Shown: in pieces, positions 51,914 to 61,242 of the stretch
Numbering within the stretch: the first letter of the stretch is position 1
How the letters are laid out: the number at the start of each line of letters is the position of its first letter
Source: Zhuqueibacter pondensis
GTDB taxonomy: Bacteria; Zhuqueibacterota; Zhuqueibacteria; Zhuqueibacterales; Zhuqueibacteraceae
Length of the DNA: 64,000 nt
Direction of reading: 5' to 3'
NCBI GenBank assembly: GCA_034505955.1
Contig: JAPDQK010000029.1
Coordinates: forward strand, 1 to 64,000
Notes under the pieces: generated by a model
What the model was told of the DNA's origin: nothing
Databases searched by the model: none
The model's input: the letters and a program-made list of their open reading frames with translations, nothing else
Translations under genes and position numbers: made by a program

Positions 51914-52948
51914 TTACATTCGCAAATCATTCACACTTGTTGCCACCTGCGCGGAGCCGCCAAACGGCCAGGTCGCGATCGGGGTTTCAGCACGGGCGAT
52001 TGATTCTGCAACGGTAGTAGTCGTTGCAGCCACCGGGCTGGCGGAAAGGGCTCTGGCTCCGGAAATGACCGTATTGGCCGTGGTCGAACTCACGTTGTGG
52101 GTAACGTTGGTGGTATATGCTTTCAAACGTTTCCACACGGTGGTCACCACCACGCCGGCAGTGATACCGGTGCCATAAGTTCCCAAATCCGCACTCGCCG
52201 AAGCCAGCTTGAAAATTCCCGCCGAAACTTTTGGAATGAGGATGAGCGAGATGGAAATAATCACGCCCAGGATAAACGAGTCCCACAATACCCCCTTGTC
52301 GCCATTTTGCACCGCCGTTTGAAACGCCGTGGAAGCAGTGAGCGTTTTGACCAGCCGAAAGAGAATGGCCGCCAATACCGACCAGAAATTCACCGCGCAA
52401 AAATTGGCCAACCAGATTTTGAAGATATCGTAAAACGTCGGAAACAAGGAAAGCACAATCGCCACTGGGCCGAGCAGATAGAAAAAGATCTGCACGATCA
52501 CTTGAATGATGACAAAGATCTCGTAAACGATCATGACCAGCAGGTACGAAAGCGAGGATAACGTTTCGAGACTCATCAGATTGAACACCGACAGGCGCAA
52601 ACCGCTGCCATCCTCGTTTGCAAAAAAGGCGCCGAGATATTCGGTCATGATGTTGCCACCTTCGAGATCAAAGATGGCGCGCGCCAGCAATACGAACAGC
52701 TTGCCGATCCAGACCGCCCAGAAACGATATGTCGCCAACCCAATTGCCGAGAACACCACAACGAAGAGACGGTAGGTCGTGTCGTCCCCTTCTTTGGTGC
52801 TCAACCGGAACACCATCGAGATGAAATAAACCACCACGCCCAGAGTCAAAAAAATCGTCGCAATCCGAACGATCTCATTGACCGTTTGGTGCACGGCGTT
52901 GAAAAAAGTCGGGCTGAAGAAAAGTTCTAACATATAGAACTCACTCAC
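51914..52948 (-). CDS. VirB6/TrbL/TraJ-like polytopic membrane protein
   Basis: A 344-aa protein with six or seven membrane segments (IATIFLTLGVVVYFISMVF, LFVVVFSAIGLATYRFWAVW, LSYLLVMIVYEIFVIIQVIV, IFFYLLGPVAIVLSLFPTFY, WDSFILGVIISISLILIP) and a Thr/Ala-rich soluble tail. FYLLGPVAIVLSLFP is typical of VirB6/TrbL. It forms the inner-membrane channel. The low-complexity tail (SSTTANTVISGARAL and on) is usual for TrbL-type proteins. Confidence 0.78.
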   Translation of the reverse strand: MSEFYMLELFFSPTFFNAVHQTVNEIVRIATIFLTLGVVVYFISMVFRLSTKEGDDTTYRLFVVVFSAIGLATYRFWAVWIGKLFVLLARAIFDLEGGNIMTEYLGAFFANEDGSGLRLSVFNLMSLETLSSLSYLLVMIVYEIFVIIQVIVQIFFYLLGPVAIVLSLFPTFYDIFKIWLANFCAVNFWSVLAAILFRLVKTLTASTAFQTAVQNGDKGVLWDSFILGVIISISLILIPKVSAGIFKLASASADLGTYGTGITAGVVVTTVWKRLKAYTTNVTHNVSSTTANTVISGARALSASPVAATTTTVAESIARAETPIATWPFGGSAQVATSVNDLRM

Positions 52949-52980
52949 GATTCAAAGTTATTCTCCGAGCAAGAGATTTT

Positions 52981-53919
52981 TCACTCCACCATTGCCGAGG
53001 TGATATCAAAAAAACCATATCGTATTTTCGAGGTTTTGTTGACCTGGCTTTTCATCGCCTTCCAATTGGCTTTCGAGCGCAGCAAATCCAGCTTCTGATC
53101 GAACATGTTCAGCTCGTTGGTGTGGGCGCTCTGTGCCAGCTCGAGGTATTTGCTGTAATATTCGTTCGATTTGTCGCGCAGTTTGACGCTCTCCAGCAGC
53201 AACTGCATGCGCTCGGCTTCGGTGAATTTGTTTCGTGAATCTTTCACCTGCCGATACAGCTCGACCGCCATGGAATCGTAGGTCTTGGCCATTTGCTGGT
53301 TGCGCAGCGCCTGCTCGAACAATGCCCGCGAGAAAGCTTCCTGACCAATCAGGGCATTTTCTCTTCTTGTCTCCGCGTCTTTCGGCGCTTCCTGGTCCCG
53401 GGTGGAAAGCGCAAAGCTCTCGTAGGTTCGCCGCAATTCTTCTGCATTGTTCAACAGCGCCTCCGTATCCATCACCGAACGGTTGACGTCCTGGGTGGTA
53501 CTCGGAAACCAATAGTTCAGACGGTCGGCATTCAGGATAAAATTCGAGATCGCAAACGAGTTGTTCATGCGCATATTTTCGATGGCCTTAAAATCTCGAT
53601 AAAGACTTTGGGTAAATTCAACATCCTGTCTGAGCAGCGTGTAGGTGTCATAAAACTGTTTGAGCTGTTGTACCATTTTGGCCGTCTGCAGGCGCTGCTC
53701 ATCGAGTGCCAACTGGTGTTTGAAGGCAATCTCTCTGAGCACATTGATAATCATGCCGCCCTGTGGATCGATAAACTGCGCCTGAGAGGGAACTGCAAAC
53801 AGCAAAAAGCAAACAGCAAAAAGCAAGAAGCAAGTGGCGAGTGGTGAGAGGCGAGAGATCACTGGCCACTGGCCACTGACCACTGGCCACTTTTTAAAGC
53901 AAGTACGGCGAAAGCTCAT
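52981..53919 (-). CDS. VirB5/TrbJ-like periplasmic protein with repeat-built signal region
   Basis: 312 aa from the ATG at 53919 (GGAG eight bases upstream), overlapping the VirB4 gene by 26 bases. The mature part is helical and Gln-rich (GGMIINVLREIAFKHQLALDEQRLQTAKMVQQLKQFYDTY-type start), like TrbJ/VirB5 minor pilus proteins. Residues about 11-47 are translated from short tandem repeats (KWPVVSGQWPVIS, then FLLFAVCFLLFAV), which serve as the hydrophobic signal core ending SQAQ. VirB5 identity comes from position and helical style. Confidence 0.65.
   Translation of the reverse strand: MSFRRTCFKKWPVVSGQWPVISRLSPLATCFLLFAVCFLLFAVPSQAQFIDPQGGMIINVLREIAFKHQLALDEQRLQTAKMVQQLKQFYDTYTLLRQDVEFTQSLYRDFKAIENMRMNNSFAISNFILNADRLNYWFPSTTQDVNRSVMDTEALLNNAEELRRTYESFALSTRDQEAPKDAETRRENALIGQEAFSRALFEQALRNQQMAKTYDSMAVELYRQVKDSRNKFTEAERMQLLLESVKLRDKSNEYYSKYLELAQSAHTNELNMFDQKLDLLRSKANWKAMKSQVNKTSKIRYGFFDITSAMVE
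53797..53890. repeat. Tandem repeats inside the VirB5-like signal sequence
   Basis: A 14-bp unit AAACAGCAAAAAGC twice exactly (53797-53810, 53811-53824), and a 7-bp unit ACTGGCC about four times (53861-53888, one copy ACTGACC). Similar strings are common between genes in environmental genomes, from memory; here they are inside a coding start. Confidence 0.8.
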
Positions 53920-56347
53920 GATCCTTCTCCTTCTCTCGGGCAATTTCAGTAATCGCCTTCAACAAATCCCCGTTGTTTTTGTCCAATTTTGCATCCAGCA
54001 AATTGTTCTCCTGACGATTGGTGGTAAAGAGATAGTGATCGAAAATGCTCATATCGACTTTAAGCACCGTCATCCGGCCGTCACGATCCAAGAAGAATTC
54101 GCCGCGCTGCAAGCTCGAGATTAACGCCAGCTCACGCTCGCCATAGCCAAAGGCGCGGGCCAGCGACTCCATTTGTTTGGGCTTGTGCGCCAGAATGAAA
54201 TGGTTCAGCGCATTGTCTTTGATCGGCGTGGAGAAACTGACTTTTTCAATATCCTCAATCGACTGTGAGATGGCGAAGATGCCGGCGCCCATTTTACGCG
54301 CGGTGCGAAACAGCTCCACTACCAAATGGCCGATGGTGGTGTTGTCACCGAGCACTTTCCACAGCTCGTCGGCGAAAATGACTTTGTGATGCGCAATGTG
54401 TCGTTCCATCAACTCCCACAGCAGTCCGGTGATGATGATGGCGATGATGCCCTGCAAATCCGGATGCGATTCGAGGCCTTTGAGATCGAAGCACACCAGA
54501 TCTTCGCGGATGTCAATCATTTCATCGGCGCAGAGGAAGCGGCTGTATTCGCCGTGCGTATAGATGTACATCTTGCGTGCCAACAACTTGACATCGACGT
54601 ATCCCTCCGGGTCCTGCTGTTGGCCAAAAAAATCCACAAAGGTTTGGAGATTGCGCGGACCACGATATTCCTCGACGTATTTCTCCAATGCCTTGCTGAT
54701 AAATGCCTGCTCGACTTTCGAGATCGCGGTCTGCTCGCGCTCCAGGATCAGCTTCTCAATGAACGCGCGCAGAAAGAGCTGCTTCTTCGTATCGAAATTC
54801 TGCCCGATCAATGCAAAAGGATTGAGTGGAATCGGCTCGTCGATATTGAGTTCGATGTAACGGCCTTTGAGCAAAGTGATCATCTTTTTGTACGAGCCGC
54901 CGGTGTCGCCAACACCGCCGACATCGAGACCGAAAACCTTGACGCCCTGTTCGAGCATTTGCAGCAACAGTGCCTGCATCAAATAACTCTTGCCGGTGCC
55001 GGTCGGGCCGATGATGATGCCATTCCACGAGTTGAGTTGCGGATCGAAATAGTCGAAGAGAATCGGCTCGTTGTTGCGGTTTTTCAGCACGATGCCGTGA
55101 TGATAGCCTCGATTGAAATTGGTGAGGTTGACAAACTGCGCCGCATTCGAGGTTTTCACCACTAGCCGATGATAATTTTCCGTTGAGTTGCCCGGCAGAC
55201 AACTGATGAATATCGGCAGGATATCAAGCGTTTCCAAAACCGCTTGCGCCTTGTCAATCGCACTGAACGCCAGATTGGCGTGATTGATTTTCTGATTCAG
55301 TCGATCAATATCGGTATCGTAGATGATCACATTCAGGCTGATGCTCGCCAGTTTTTTGTGCTGGTGATAAATTTCGTCGAGCAGCTCGTTGAGCTGGCGA
55401 TATTTCACCTCACTCTTGCGGCCTTCGCGGTTGCGCGAGAAACTCATGATGAAGCGGGTGAAATTCAACTGCCGCGACAGCCGCGCCGTTTCCTTGTCCA
55501 TGTTCAAATTCTGTGTCGAGAGCACAACGCGGTGTGGAAACGGCAGGTTGTGCAAGAGCGGAAAGATATACGGCAGCGGAATGCCATTGAAGCTCGAATG
55601 CGGGCGTGTCACCTCCGGCAAAAGGCTGAGCGAGAGGCAGGCCACATACTGCGGACCGATTTTCAAATAGCCTTTTTCGACTTGATAATCCTGGCCGGTC
55701 AGCTCGTTGTTGATTGCTTTGCCCGACAAGGTGCCGCGAAAATCCTCGGCCGTCAGATTGATCGCCTTGTAGAGCACGTCCGCCAGCTCCGTCTCCTTCA
55801 GCCGGCGCAAACAGATGCCGGTATTTTCGAGATTGGCTTTGAGGGTTTTGAGATCATTGTTTTTTTCTGCGACCAGCCGTTCGTGCTCTTCCTTCAGGCG
55901 CTGTTTTACCGTGCTGGCGGACATCAGGATGTTGTACGGCATGCGCAACGCTTTGCTGGCGTCGAAGTCCACGAACAAATGCATCCGGCAGCAGAGATAT
56001 TTATAGAAGGAATAATATTGATGCCGGCGAAATTTGAAGAAATCGAGGACATGGTCGTCGGTGAAAACAAAGTCGTTTTTATATGGAAAGTAATCGAAGA
56101 CATACTGGAATTGCAGATTGACGCCTTCCTCGACTTGATTCAAAACGTTTTCCAGTCTCGCGCTGAGCGCCAGATAGTCATCCGCCGAGAGGCCCATGTT
56201 GTCCAGCGCCTGAATCTCGAACCCGGCGACGAAGTTGCCGTTTTTCTTGATGATGAAGTCGTCGAGAATGTCCAAATACGGCAAATACCTCGCCAGCGCT
56301 GGGCGGTCATGGTAGGCAAGGCGTTCGGTTAGTTTGGTGTAGGGCAT
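53894..56347 (-). CDS. virB4: VirB4/TraG-family type IV secretion ATPase
   Basis: An 817-aa ATPase, the main motor of the channel. N-terminal domain (LPYLDILDDFIIKKNGNFVAG) as in TraG-family conjugative-transposon ATPases, Walker A GIIIGPTGTGKSYLMQALL near residue 447, Walker B HKVIFADELWKVLGD near 656, and downstream SQSIEDIEK and ALNHFILAHKPKQ. Full length. It is preceded by the DUF5678-retropepsin gene, an unrelated insertion in the operon. Confidence 0.92.
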   Translation of the reverse strand: MPYTKLTERLAYHDRPALARYLPYLDILDDFIIKKNGNFVAGFEIQALDNMGLSADDYLALSARLENVLNQVEEGVNLQFQYVFDYFPYKNDFVFTDDHVLDFFKFRRHQYYSFYKYLCCRMHLFVDFDASKALRMPYNILMSASTVKQRLKEEHERLVAEKNNDLKTLKANLENTGICLRRLKETELADVLYKAINLTAEDFRGTLSGKAINNELTGQDYQVEKGYLKIGPQYVACLSLSLLPEVTRPHSSFNGIPLPYIFPLLHNLPFPHRVVLSTQNLNMDKETARLSRQLNFTRFIMSFSRNREGRKSEVKYRQLNELLDEIYHQHKKLASISLNVIIYDTDIDRLNQKINHANLAFSAIDKAQAVLETLDILPIFISCLPGNSTENYHRLVVKTSNAAQFVNLTNFNRGYHHGIVLKNRNNEPILFDYFDPQLNSWNGIIIGPTGTGKSYLMQALLLQMLEQGVKVFGLDVGGVGDTGGSYKKMITLLKGRYIELNIDEPIPLNPFALIGQNFDTKKQLFLRAFIEKLILEREQTAISKVEQAFISKALEKYVEEYRGPRNLQTFVDFFGQQQDPEGYVDVKLLARKMYIYTHGEYSRFLCADEMIDIREDLVCFDLKGLESHPDLQGIIAIIITGLLWELMERHIAHHKVIFADELWKVLGDNTTIGHLVVELFRTARKMGAGIFAISQSIEDIEKVSFSTPIKDNALNHFILAHKPKQMESLARAFGYGERELALISSLQRGEFFLDRDGRMTVLKVDMSIFDHYLFTTNRQENNLLDAKLDKNNGDLLKAITEIAREKEKDHELSPYLL

Positions 56348-56426
56348 AAGGATTTTTTAATTGATATTTTTCAATTCAAGTCAGGCACAAATTCAAATCT
56401 CACTAAAGCTTTCTTGGCACAGACTG

Positions 56427-57008
56427 TCAATTCAAATTCATTGATGACACACGCCCCAGAATGTCTTCTTTTAAGTCACTTCGGCAATCTATCGTGATGG
56501 GGAATTCCTTTTCACCGATTTGTACCATGGCTAGAAGAAAGGCGCGTCGTTGCGGTTCCGTACCAATGCCTGAGACCTCGGCTTCATCCCATTCGAAATT
56601 CCACAGGCCAAGCGCATCGGCCACTTCTTTACGAAAAAGAGTCAAGTCAGCTCCAGTATCAACGATGCAGTCCACTTGTCTTATTGTTGTGCCAAGCGGA
56701 GCACGAACCGCCACATTCATAATTGGCATGGGCGGATCATATCTCGTGTCATATCGACCTGTCACGATTTGCCGAACACGTTTTTGGCGCGTCATTTCTT
56801 CAAAGCCGACACGGTTGATGTAACCGACTTCACTAAGCGTTTTGTTGAGTGCTTCTTTCAGCACATTCATTTTCTTATCACCAAATGCTACGACCTTGCC
56901 GTTGACAATAGCGACCCATTTGCCGGAATATTGTTTCAGCAGTTGGTCGCGCATGCCCCAGTAGGCTTGTTTCTCTTGTTCAAAGCGGGTACTGGTTAAA
57001 GGATTCAT
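56427..57008 (-). CDS. DUF5678 domain fused to a retropepsin-like aspartic protease
   Basis: A 193-aa two-domain protein. Residues about 15-60 (YWGMRDQLLKQYSGKWVAIVNGKVVAFGD) are a DUF5678 module; the rest is a retropepsin-like fold with the active-site triad CIVDTGADLTLF near residue 122 and a C-terminal hydrophobic ILGR loop (EDILGRVSS). One such monomer makes half a protease, so it should dimerise. No signal peptide. It sits between the VirB3- and VirB4-like genes, which are normally adjacent. Confidence 0.75.
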   Translation of the reverse strand: MNPLTSTRFEQEKQAYWGMRDQLLKQYSGKWVAIVNGKVVAFGDKKMNVLKEALNKTLSEVGYINRVGFEEMTRQKRVRQIVTGRYDTRYDPPMPIMNVAVRAPLGTTIRQVDCIVDTGADLTLFRKEVADALGLWNFEWDEAEVSGIGTEPQRRAFLLAMVQIGEKEFPITIDCRSDLKEDILGRVSSMNLN

Positions 57009-57126
57009 AAATACTCCTTATCAAACGGCAAAGTCCCGCAAACGATTTGCCGAAGAAAATGTTGCGGCTTCAAAGACGGATGCGGCGCGATTTCACGTTC
57101 CAACCCTGGCGCCGGTGATGATTGGA

Positions 57127-57375
57127 TCAAATTTTTTCAAAAGCATCGATATTGTAAATTTCGTACAAATGACTAAAGTCGCGATGCTCGGCAACGGTTG
57201 GAAACAATTCAGGCTGAGGATTTCCCCAATACGATTTCAATACTCTCATTCTCATGCCTGCTGTTCTCAAGCCCTCCTGGAATCTAAATAAATCCCCTGC
57301 GTCTCCAAAAGTTTGGCAAATGGCTAAGGTAGCGCCTTGCCGGCTAAGAAAGCCTTTCCGGATTTTCCTGTTCAT
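57127..57375 (-). CDS. Possible small hypothetical protein, 82 aa
   Basis: An open frame from the ATG at 57375 to 57127 (a TTG at 57399 would extend it). Basic N-terminus, no membrane segment and no family recognised (GDAGDLFRFQEGLRTAG, FSHLYEIYNIDAF). It lies downstream of the VirB3-like gene beside the DUF5678-protease gene; the two together may be one insertion. It may be a fragment. Low confidence that it is translated. Confidence 0.3.
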   Translation of the reverse strand: MNRKIRKGFLSRQGATLAICQTFGDAGDLFRFQEGLRTAGMRMRVLKSYWGNPQPELFPTVAEHRDFSHLYEIYNIDAFEKI

Positions 57376-57424
57376 CTTCGGCGCAGCAAGCTTTTCCAAA
57401 AAAGTTTACAGACGCGCCGTCGCG

Positions 57425-57724
57425 CTACTTTCTCACCAAATAATCCCGCTCCTCGAGTTTGTACCCCGACAGCTTTCGCGGCCAAACAAAACTAAAAAAG
57501 AGATACGAGATCAGGCCGTACTCGAAAGGCGAAACCCGATTCCCCAGCCGGAACAGAAAAAGCAACACCAACACGATCACCAGGATATAGAAAAAGCTTA
57601 TATCCAGCAAGGTAAAAATCGGGAAGAGCAGAATCGGCACGGCCACCAACGCGAGCAGTTCAAACAAACTCACGCCGACAATCTCGCCCCGGCTCTGCAA
57701 GTCACGATAACATTTTTCTTCCAT
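57425..57724 (-). CDS. VirB3/TraF-like small membrane protein
   Basis: A 99-aa protein with a short N-terminus and two adjacent membrane helices (FELLALVAVPILLFPIFTLL and FYILVIVLVLLFLFRLG, about 21-60), then a basic tail with YLFFSFVWPRKLSGYKLEERDY. Size, topology and place before VirB4 fit VirB3 or Bacteroidetes TraF. It helps dock the ATPase. Confidence 0.7.
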   Translation of the reverse strand: MEEKCYRDLQSRGEIVGVSLFELLALVAVPILLFPIFTLLDISFFYILVIVLVLLFLFRLGNRVSPFEYGLISYLFFSFVWPRKLSGYKLEERDYLVRK

Positions 57725-57810
57725 AAAGCGGCAATTGAAATTTGGGCCAAAGTGTGTGCATGACTGTACACGCAGACAAACAACAAAGCATGCGCAGGCT
57801 GCCGGTCTGG

Positions 57811-58056
57811 TCAGAATGCGCCGCCGGTAGCGCCAGGTACCAAGTTAATCAGTGCCGGTATGATGAATTTCGCACCAAAAATCAGGATCGCTGCGATGAC
57901 AATCCCGATGAGTTGCTTTTTGGCTTTTTCTTGCCGTCCGCCATCCGAGCTCGCCATGTTGAGTCCGGCATTGATCAAAGCAATGACGAGCACCAGCGAG
58001 GCAATCAAGACCACCGCGTTGATAATATTGTTCAACGCCTGAAAAATGGTTTGCAT
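57811..58056 (-). CDS. VirB2/TraE-like pilin
   Basis: 81 aa from the ATG at 58056, which has a perfect AAGGAGG site. Two hydrophobic helices (INAVVLIASLVLVIALINAGLNM and LIGIVIAAILIFGAKFIIPALINL) separated by a basic loop (DGGRQEKAKKQ) and a small glycine-rich tail: the VirB2 pilin plan. An upstream in-frame start would overlap the coupling-protein gene and is rejected. Confidence 0.75.
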   Translation of the reverse strand: MQTIFQALNNIINAVVLIASLVLVIALINAGLNMASSDGGRQEKAKKQLIGIVIAAILIFGAKFIIPALINLVPGATGGAF

Positions 58057-58087
58057 GTTATCCTCCTTGAAAAAATTGACGGGCGTT

Positions 58088-59923
58088 CTATGAACGCGTT
58101 GCCTTGGCTTCGACATCCCTGCGAGAATATGGCAGGAGCTGCTCGAATTTGAAATAACCGGTTTTCAAGATTCCCAAAACCCGGGGCTGGCGCACAAAAG
58201 CAACACAGCGGCCAACCTCGAGATGTTTGAGAAAATTTTGGTCAATTACGATTTCTCTGCGTGCGGTGCGCGCTTCTCCCTTTTTTTCACTCGGCTTGCC
58301 GGGTTCCTCGAATTTACTCTCCGGGCCGATACGCTTGATGATCGCCTCGATGCTCTCCGGACTGCCGAGATGAAAACAGAAAATGACATTGGTGTGATCG
58401 ACGAGTTGATCGACAAAGGCCTTGGTGAGATGCAGATCCGGATTTTCCCATTCTGCCAGAGATTGATTCGTGTAGCAAACACTGACACCGATATTCCGGC
58501 ACACGCGCAAAAGCTCGACGAATTGTGGATTGATAAATTTGATCACTTCATCGATCAGCAGCAAGCCATCGCCGGTTTGGGTGCTGCCACCATTGCTGTC
58601 ACGCTGCAGGCCGAGATGATGAAACGTCGTCAGCAGGTCACCGAGGATAAGCTGGCCGAGAAAACTCATCGCCACATCGCCGGGACCGATTGGCAGCGTA
58701 AAATAGCAATCTTTTCTTTCTGTGTAAACTTTCAGAATGTCGAGCTCCGGCTCGTCGGTGTCCAGCAACCACGCATATTCGGATTGTTCGATTTCCCGCA
58801 GTAAGGCACTGAAGGAAGCCGTTTCTGCTTGAAAGGTTTGGTAGTTTTTCAACATCTCCGACAGACCATCGTAAACGTGCGCATCGTTGATGTTCCGGAG
58901 CTGATGATGAACGTATGTTTTGGATAAAAAATATTCTGAAAGCTCGTGCAAGGTCAAAACGACACCGGTCTCTTTGATGGCGCGCAGCACCAAATTCAGA
59001 TAATAGTCCAGCCGTTCGCGGTTGCCGGCGGAGATTGCAGTTGCACCCAAGCTGCCCAAAATTCTATTTTTGATTTCCGCGGTGCTGCCCCGCTGCAAGG
59101 GATTATAAGTGGCCGAACGATCCGGATCCGTCGGATTAAAATAGATAATCTCGGGTCCTTGCGCCAGGGAGCTGGCAATAGTGTAAAACTTGTCGATATT
59201 TTGGCGCGAAGCTTTGCCGTCCAAGACAAACGTCGGCACATTGCGTCGCACACACTGGAACCACAGCGGCTGAATGATGCTTTCCGTTTTGCCGCTGCCT
59301 GGCGAGCCGATCACCTGGATGTGGCCTTGCAGCCATTTGGTTTTGGCATAGAACGGTGCGCCGTTGCGATTTAGATCGATGCCAAAAAAGATCTCATCGT
59401 CTCTGGCGTTTTCGGCAAATCGAACAATATTGACATCCCGTACTGCTTGATTTCTCAGTTTTATCGCCCGGCGCAGAGAACGGCTGGTGCTGATCCAACG
59501 AAAACAGATGTTACATACGAACAGAATCGGCAAGAACAATAAATAAAGATAAAAAATCAGTTTCAACCAGCTCACCTCCCCACCTTGTTGAAAAATCAGC
59601 ACGGCATTGACTGGAGCCAGCAGCGTGGTCAAGGTCTTTGCAAAATCATTATAGATGGTGATGAGCAAATCTACACCATGCCGCATCGACCCCTGTTTAA
59701 GATAAAATTCATAACCTGTCTTCACCAGATAAACAAGAAATAAGACCGGCAGCAGAAAAACCAGAAGCCGTGAAACAATTTTCTTGCGTTTGCCGATCTC
59801 GATGTGGTATCTCCGAAAAACGAGTGGCTGCACCAGGTATTCAAACAGTTTTTCGGAGAGATACCATGGGATCAAAAAAGGCAAAGTCACCAAGCTCAAA
59901 AGAAATTCAAGGAAAGTTTTCAC
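58088..59923 (-). CDS. Type IV coupling protein (VirD4/TraG family)
   Basis: A 611-aa membrane ATPase. N-terminal membrane segments (SLVTLPFLIPWYLS, LLVFLLPVLFLVYLV, LIFYLYLLFLPILFVCNICF); Walker A QVIGSPGSGKTESII near residue 207; Walker B DGLLLIDEVIKFINP near 455; then CRNIGVSVCYTNQSLAEW. It selects substrates and feeds them to the channel. First gene of the operon, read from the promoter at 60145-60173. No relaxase gene follows or precedes it. Confidence 0.88.
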   Translation of the reverse strand: MKTFLEFLLSLVTLPFLIPWYLSEKLFEYLVQPLVFRRYHIEIGKRKKIVSRLLVFLLPVLFLVYLVKTGYEFYLKQGSMRHGVDLLITIYNDFAKTLTTLLAPVNAVLIFQQGGEVSWLKLIFYLYLLFLPILFVCNICFRWISTSRSLRRAIKLRNQAVRDVNIVRFAENARDDEIFFGIDLNRNGAPFYAKTKWLQGHIQVIGSPGSGKTESIIQPLWFQCVRRNVPTFVLDGKASRQNIDKFYTIASSLAQGPEIIYFNPTDPDRSATYNPLQRGSTAEIKNRILGSLGATAISAGNRERLDYYLNLVLRAIKETGVVLTLHELSEYFLSKTYVHHQLRNINDAHVYDGLSEMLKNYQTFQAETASFSALLREIEQSEYAWLLDTDEPELDILKVYTERKDCYFTLPIGPGDVAMSFLGQLILGDLLTTFHHLGLQRDSNGGSTQTGDGLLLIDEVIKFINPQFVELLRVCRNIGVSVCYTNQSLAEWENPDLHLTKAFVDQLVDHTNVIFCFHLGSPESIEAIIKRIGPESKFEEPGKPSEKKGEARTARREIVIDQNFLKHLEVGRCVAFVRQPRVLGILKTGYFKFEQLLPYSRRDVEAKATRS

Positions 59924-60144
59924 AACCCATCCTCAACCCGATGATTTTCAGGGAATACATGTAAAAGATGGAGATGGCTGTTTTTCTTGTAGCGAAGCTC
60001 CTGATGGATGGCCATCGTTTTCGAAAATATCAATTGGTTGGAGAGCTGTGGTCTCCTCTTGCTCTTTCGCGCTGAAATCTTTTCCCTGCGTGCACAGCCA
60101 GACTACCCCATATCCGGCTTGCAGTAAAGATTCAAGAGTACAAA

Positions 60145-60173
60145 AATATACAAACCTTCTGTTTAATAGTCAA
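60145..60173 (-). promoter_or_regulatory. Promoter of the type IV secretion operon
   Basis: Minus strand TTGACT (60168-60173), a 17-bp spacer, TATATT (60145-60150): the same hexamers as the Argonaute operon promoter. The leader to the coupling-protein start is about 215 nt. The rest of 59924-60363 contains no gene I can support. Confidence 0.6.
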
Positions 60174-60363
60174 CACCAAAGTTGTAACTCGGATGTGACG
60201 TTTCTCTTGGCGCAACGAGGCCGGGACAATGAGGACGGCGGGAACACTTTCGTAATTATCAAACCAAACGCTGTGCTAAAAAATTACAATAAAGTAACAA
60301 TCTGCCAGACCGGCGGAATTGGCGGTTGTGGTCGAGGAAGAAGCTGAAGAGCCATTAGATTTC

Positions 60364-61140
60364 TTATCTCAACAACCTCTCCCTCACCTCCATCCCGCGC
60401 AGCGCCGCAAATAACAACAAGCCACCGAGAACCAAAATGCCGATCCGATTTTGCCACATCCAAAGATTCCACGTTGCGGGATCGAGGCGCCGCGGCACGT
60501 GGTAGGGATTGAAGTAGAGAAAATAGCGCGTTTCGTTGAGCAATTCGGAAAACATGAGAATCAGGGTCAACAAACCGGCGGCGACCATGCCGGCAGCAAA
60601 ACCGCTGCGAAAGCGCACCGCAAAATAAAGTGTCATGCTCCCGACAAAAAACGTGGGGACGAAAGCATGCAGCGCCATGCCGATAATTGGGATGTCGGTG
60701 AATGTGAAAAAAGCCAGTGTGCTCAGCACGAACGCCAGAATTAAAAGAATCGCATTGAGCGTGCCGAGGCGCAGGAGCCAAACTTTGTAGCGCGAGCCGG
60801 CAGTGGTGAACATCACTTCCAATGTGCGATTGTCTTTCTCGGAAGTGATGACTTGCATGCACAAAAATACCGCCAAGGCCGATAGTGGGAATTCCAACAG
60901 CCAGGGCAGAACATCTTCCATCGACATGCGGTCAATGACCGGCTGGTTGTAGTTAATAATGTAGGCCACGACAAAATAAGCCAGAATACCCGCCATGAAC
61001 CAGACGAATTTTTGCGAGAAAATAATCCGTGCTTGCAGGCGGAAGATTTCCCAGGCGACCGTCAATTGTGTGCGTGCGGGAAGCTCGGCGAAGCGGGAGT
61101 AGCCGGAAGTGGAATGCTGGAGTGATGGAGTAGTTGACAT
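60364..61140 (-). CDS. ABC-2-type transporter permease
   Basis: A 258-aa protein with six membrane segments (VWFMAGILAYFVVAYII, LLEFPLSALAVFLCMQVI, LGTLNAILLILAFVLSTLAFF, FVPTFFVGSMTLYFAVRF, AAGMVAAGLLTLILMFSEL, IGILVLGGLLLFAALRGM). VITSEKDNRTLEVMFTTAGSR is typical of ABC-2 exporters. It would need the ATPase whose gene is truncated at 62954-63400, so the system is probably broken unless another ATPase serves it. Confidence 0.8.
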   Translation of the reverse strand: MSTTPSLQHSTSGYSRFAELPARTQLTVAWEIFRLQARIIFSQKFVWFMAGILAYFVVAYIINYNQPVIDRMSMEDVLPWLLEFPLSALAVFLCMQVITSEKDNRTLEVMFTTAGSRYKVWLLRLGTLNAILLILAFVLSTLAFFTFTDIPIIGMALHAFVPTFFVGSMTLYFAVRFRSGFAAGMVAAGLLTLILMFSELLNETRYFLYFNPYHVPRRLDPATWNLWMWQNRIGILVLGGLLLFAALRGMEVRERLLR

Positions 61141-61242
61141 GGATAGTACTTTTTTCTTTATTTCGTGATGAGCTTGACAGCTTTGTTATACGTACTTCGG
61201 TGCGAAGGGCCATTACCACAACTTTGGAGACGATTGGCTATA

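Noticed and set aside
55244..56332. A 362-codon open frame antisense to virB4
   Set aside because: It mirrors the ATPase gene and has no recognisable domain.
59784..60347. A plus-strand open frame over the coupling-protein start and its leader
   Set aside because: It crosses the operon promoter and mirrors the coupling-protein gene; no motif is present.
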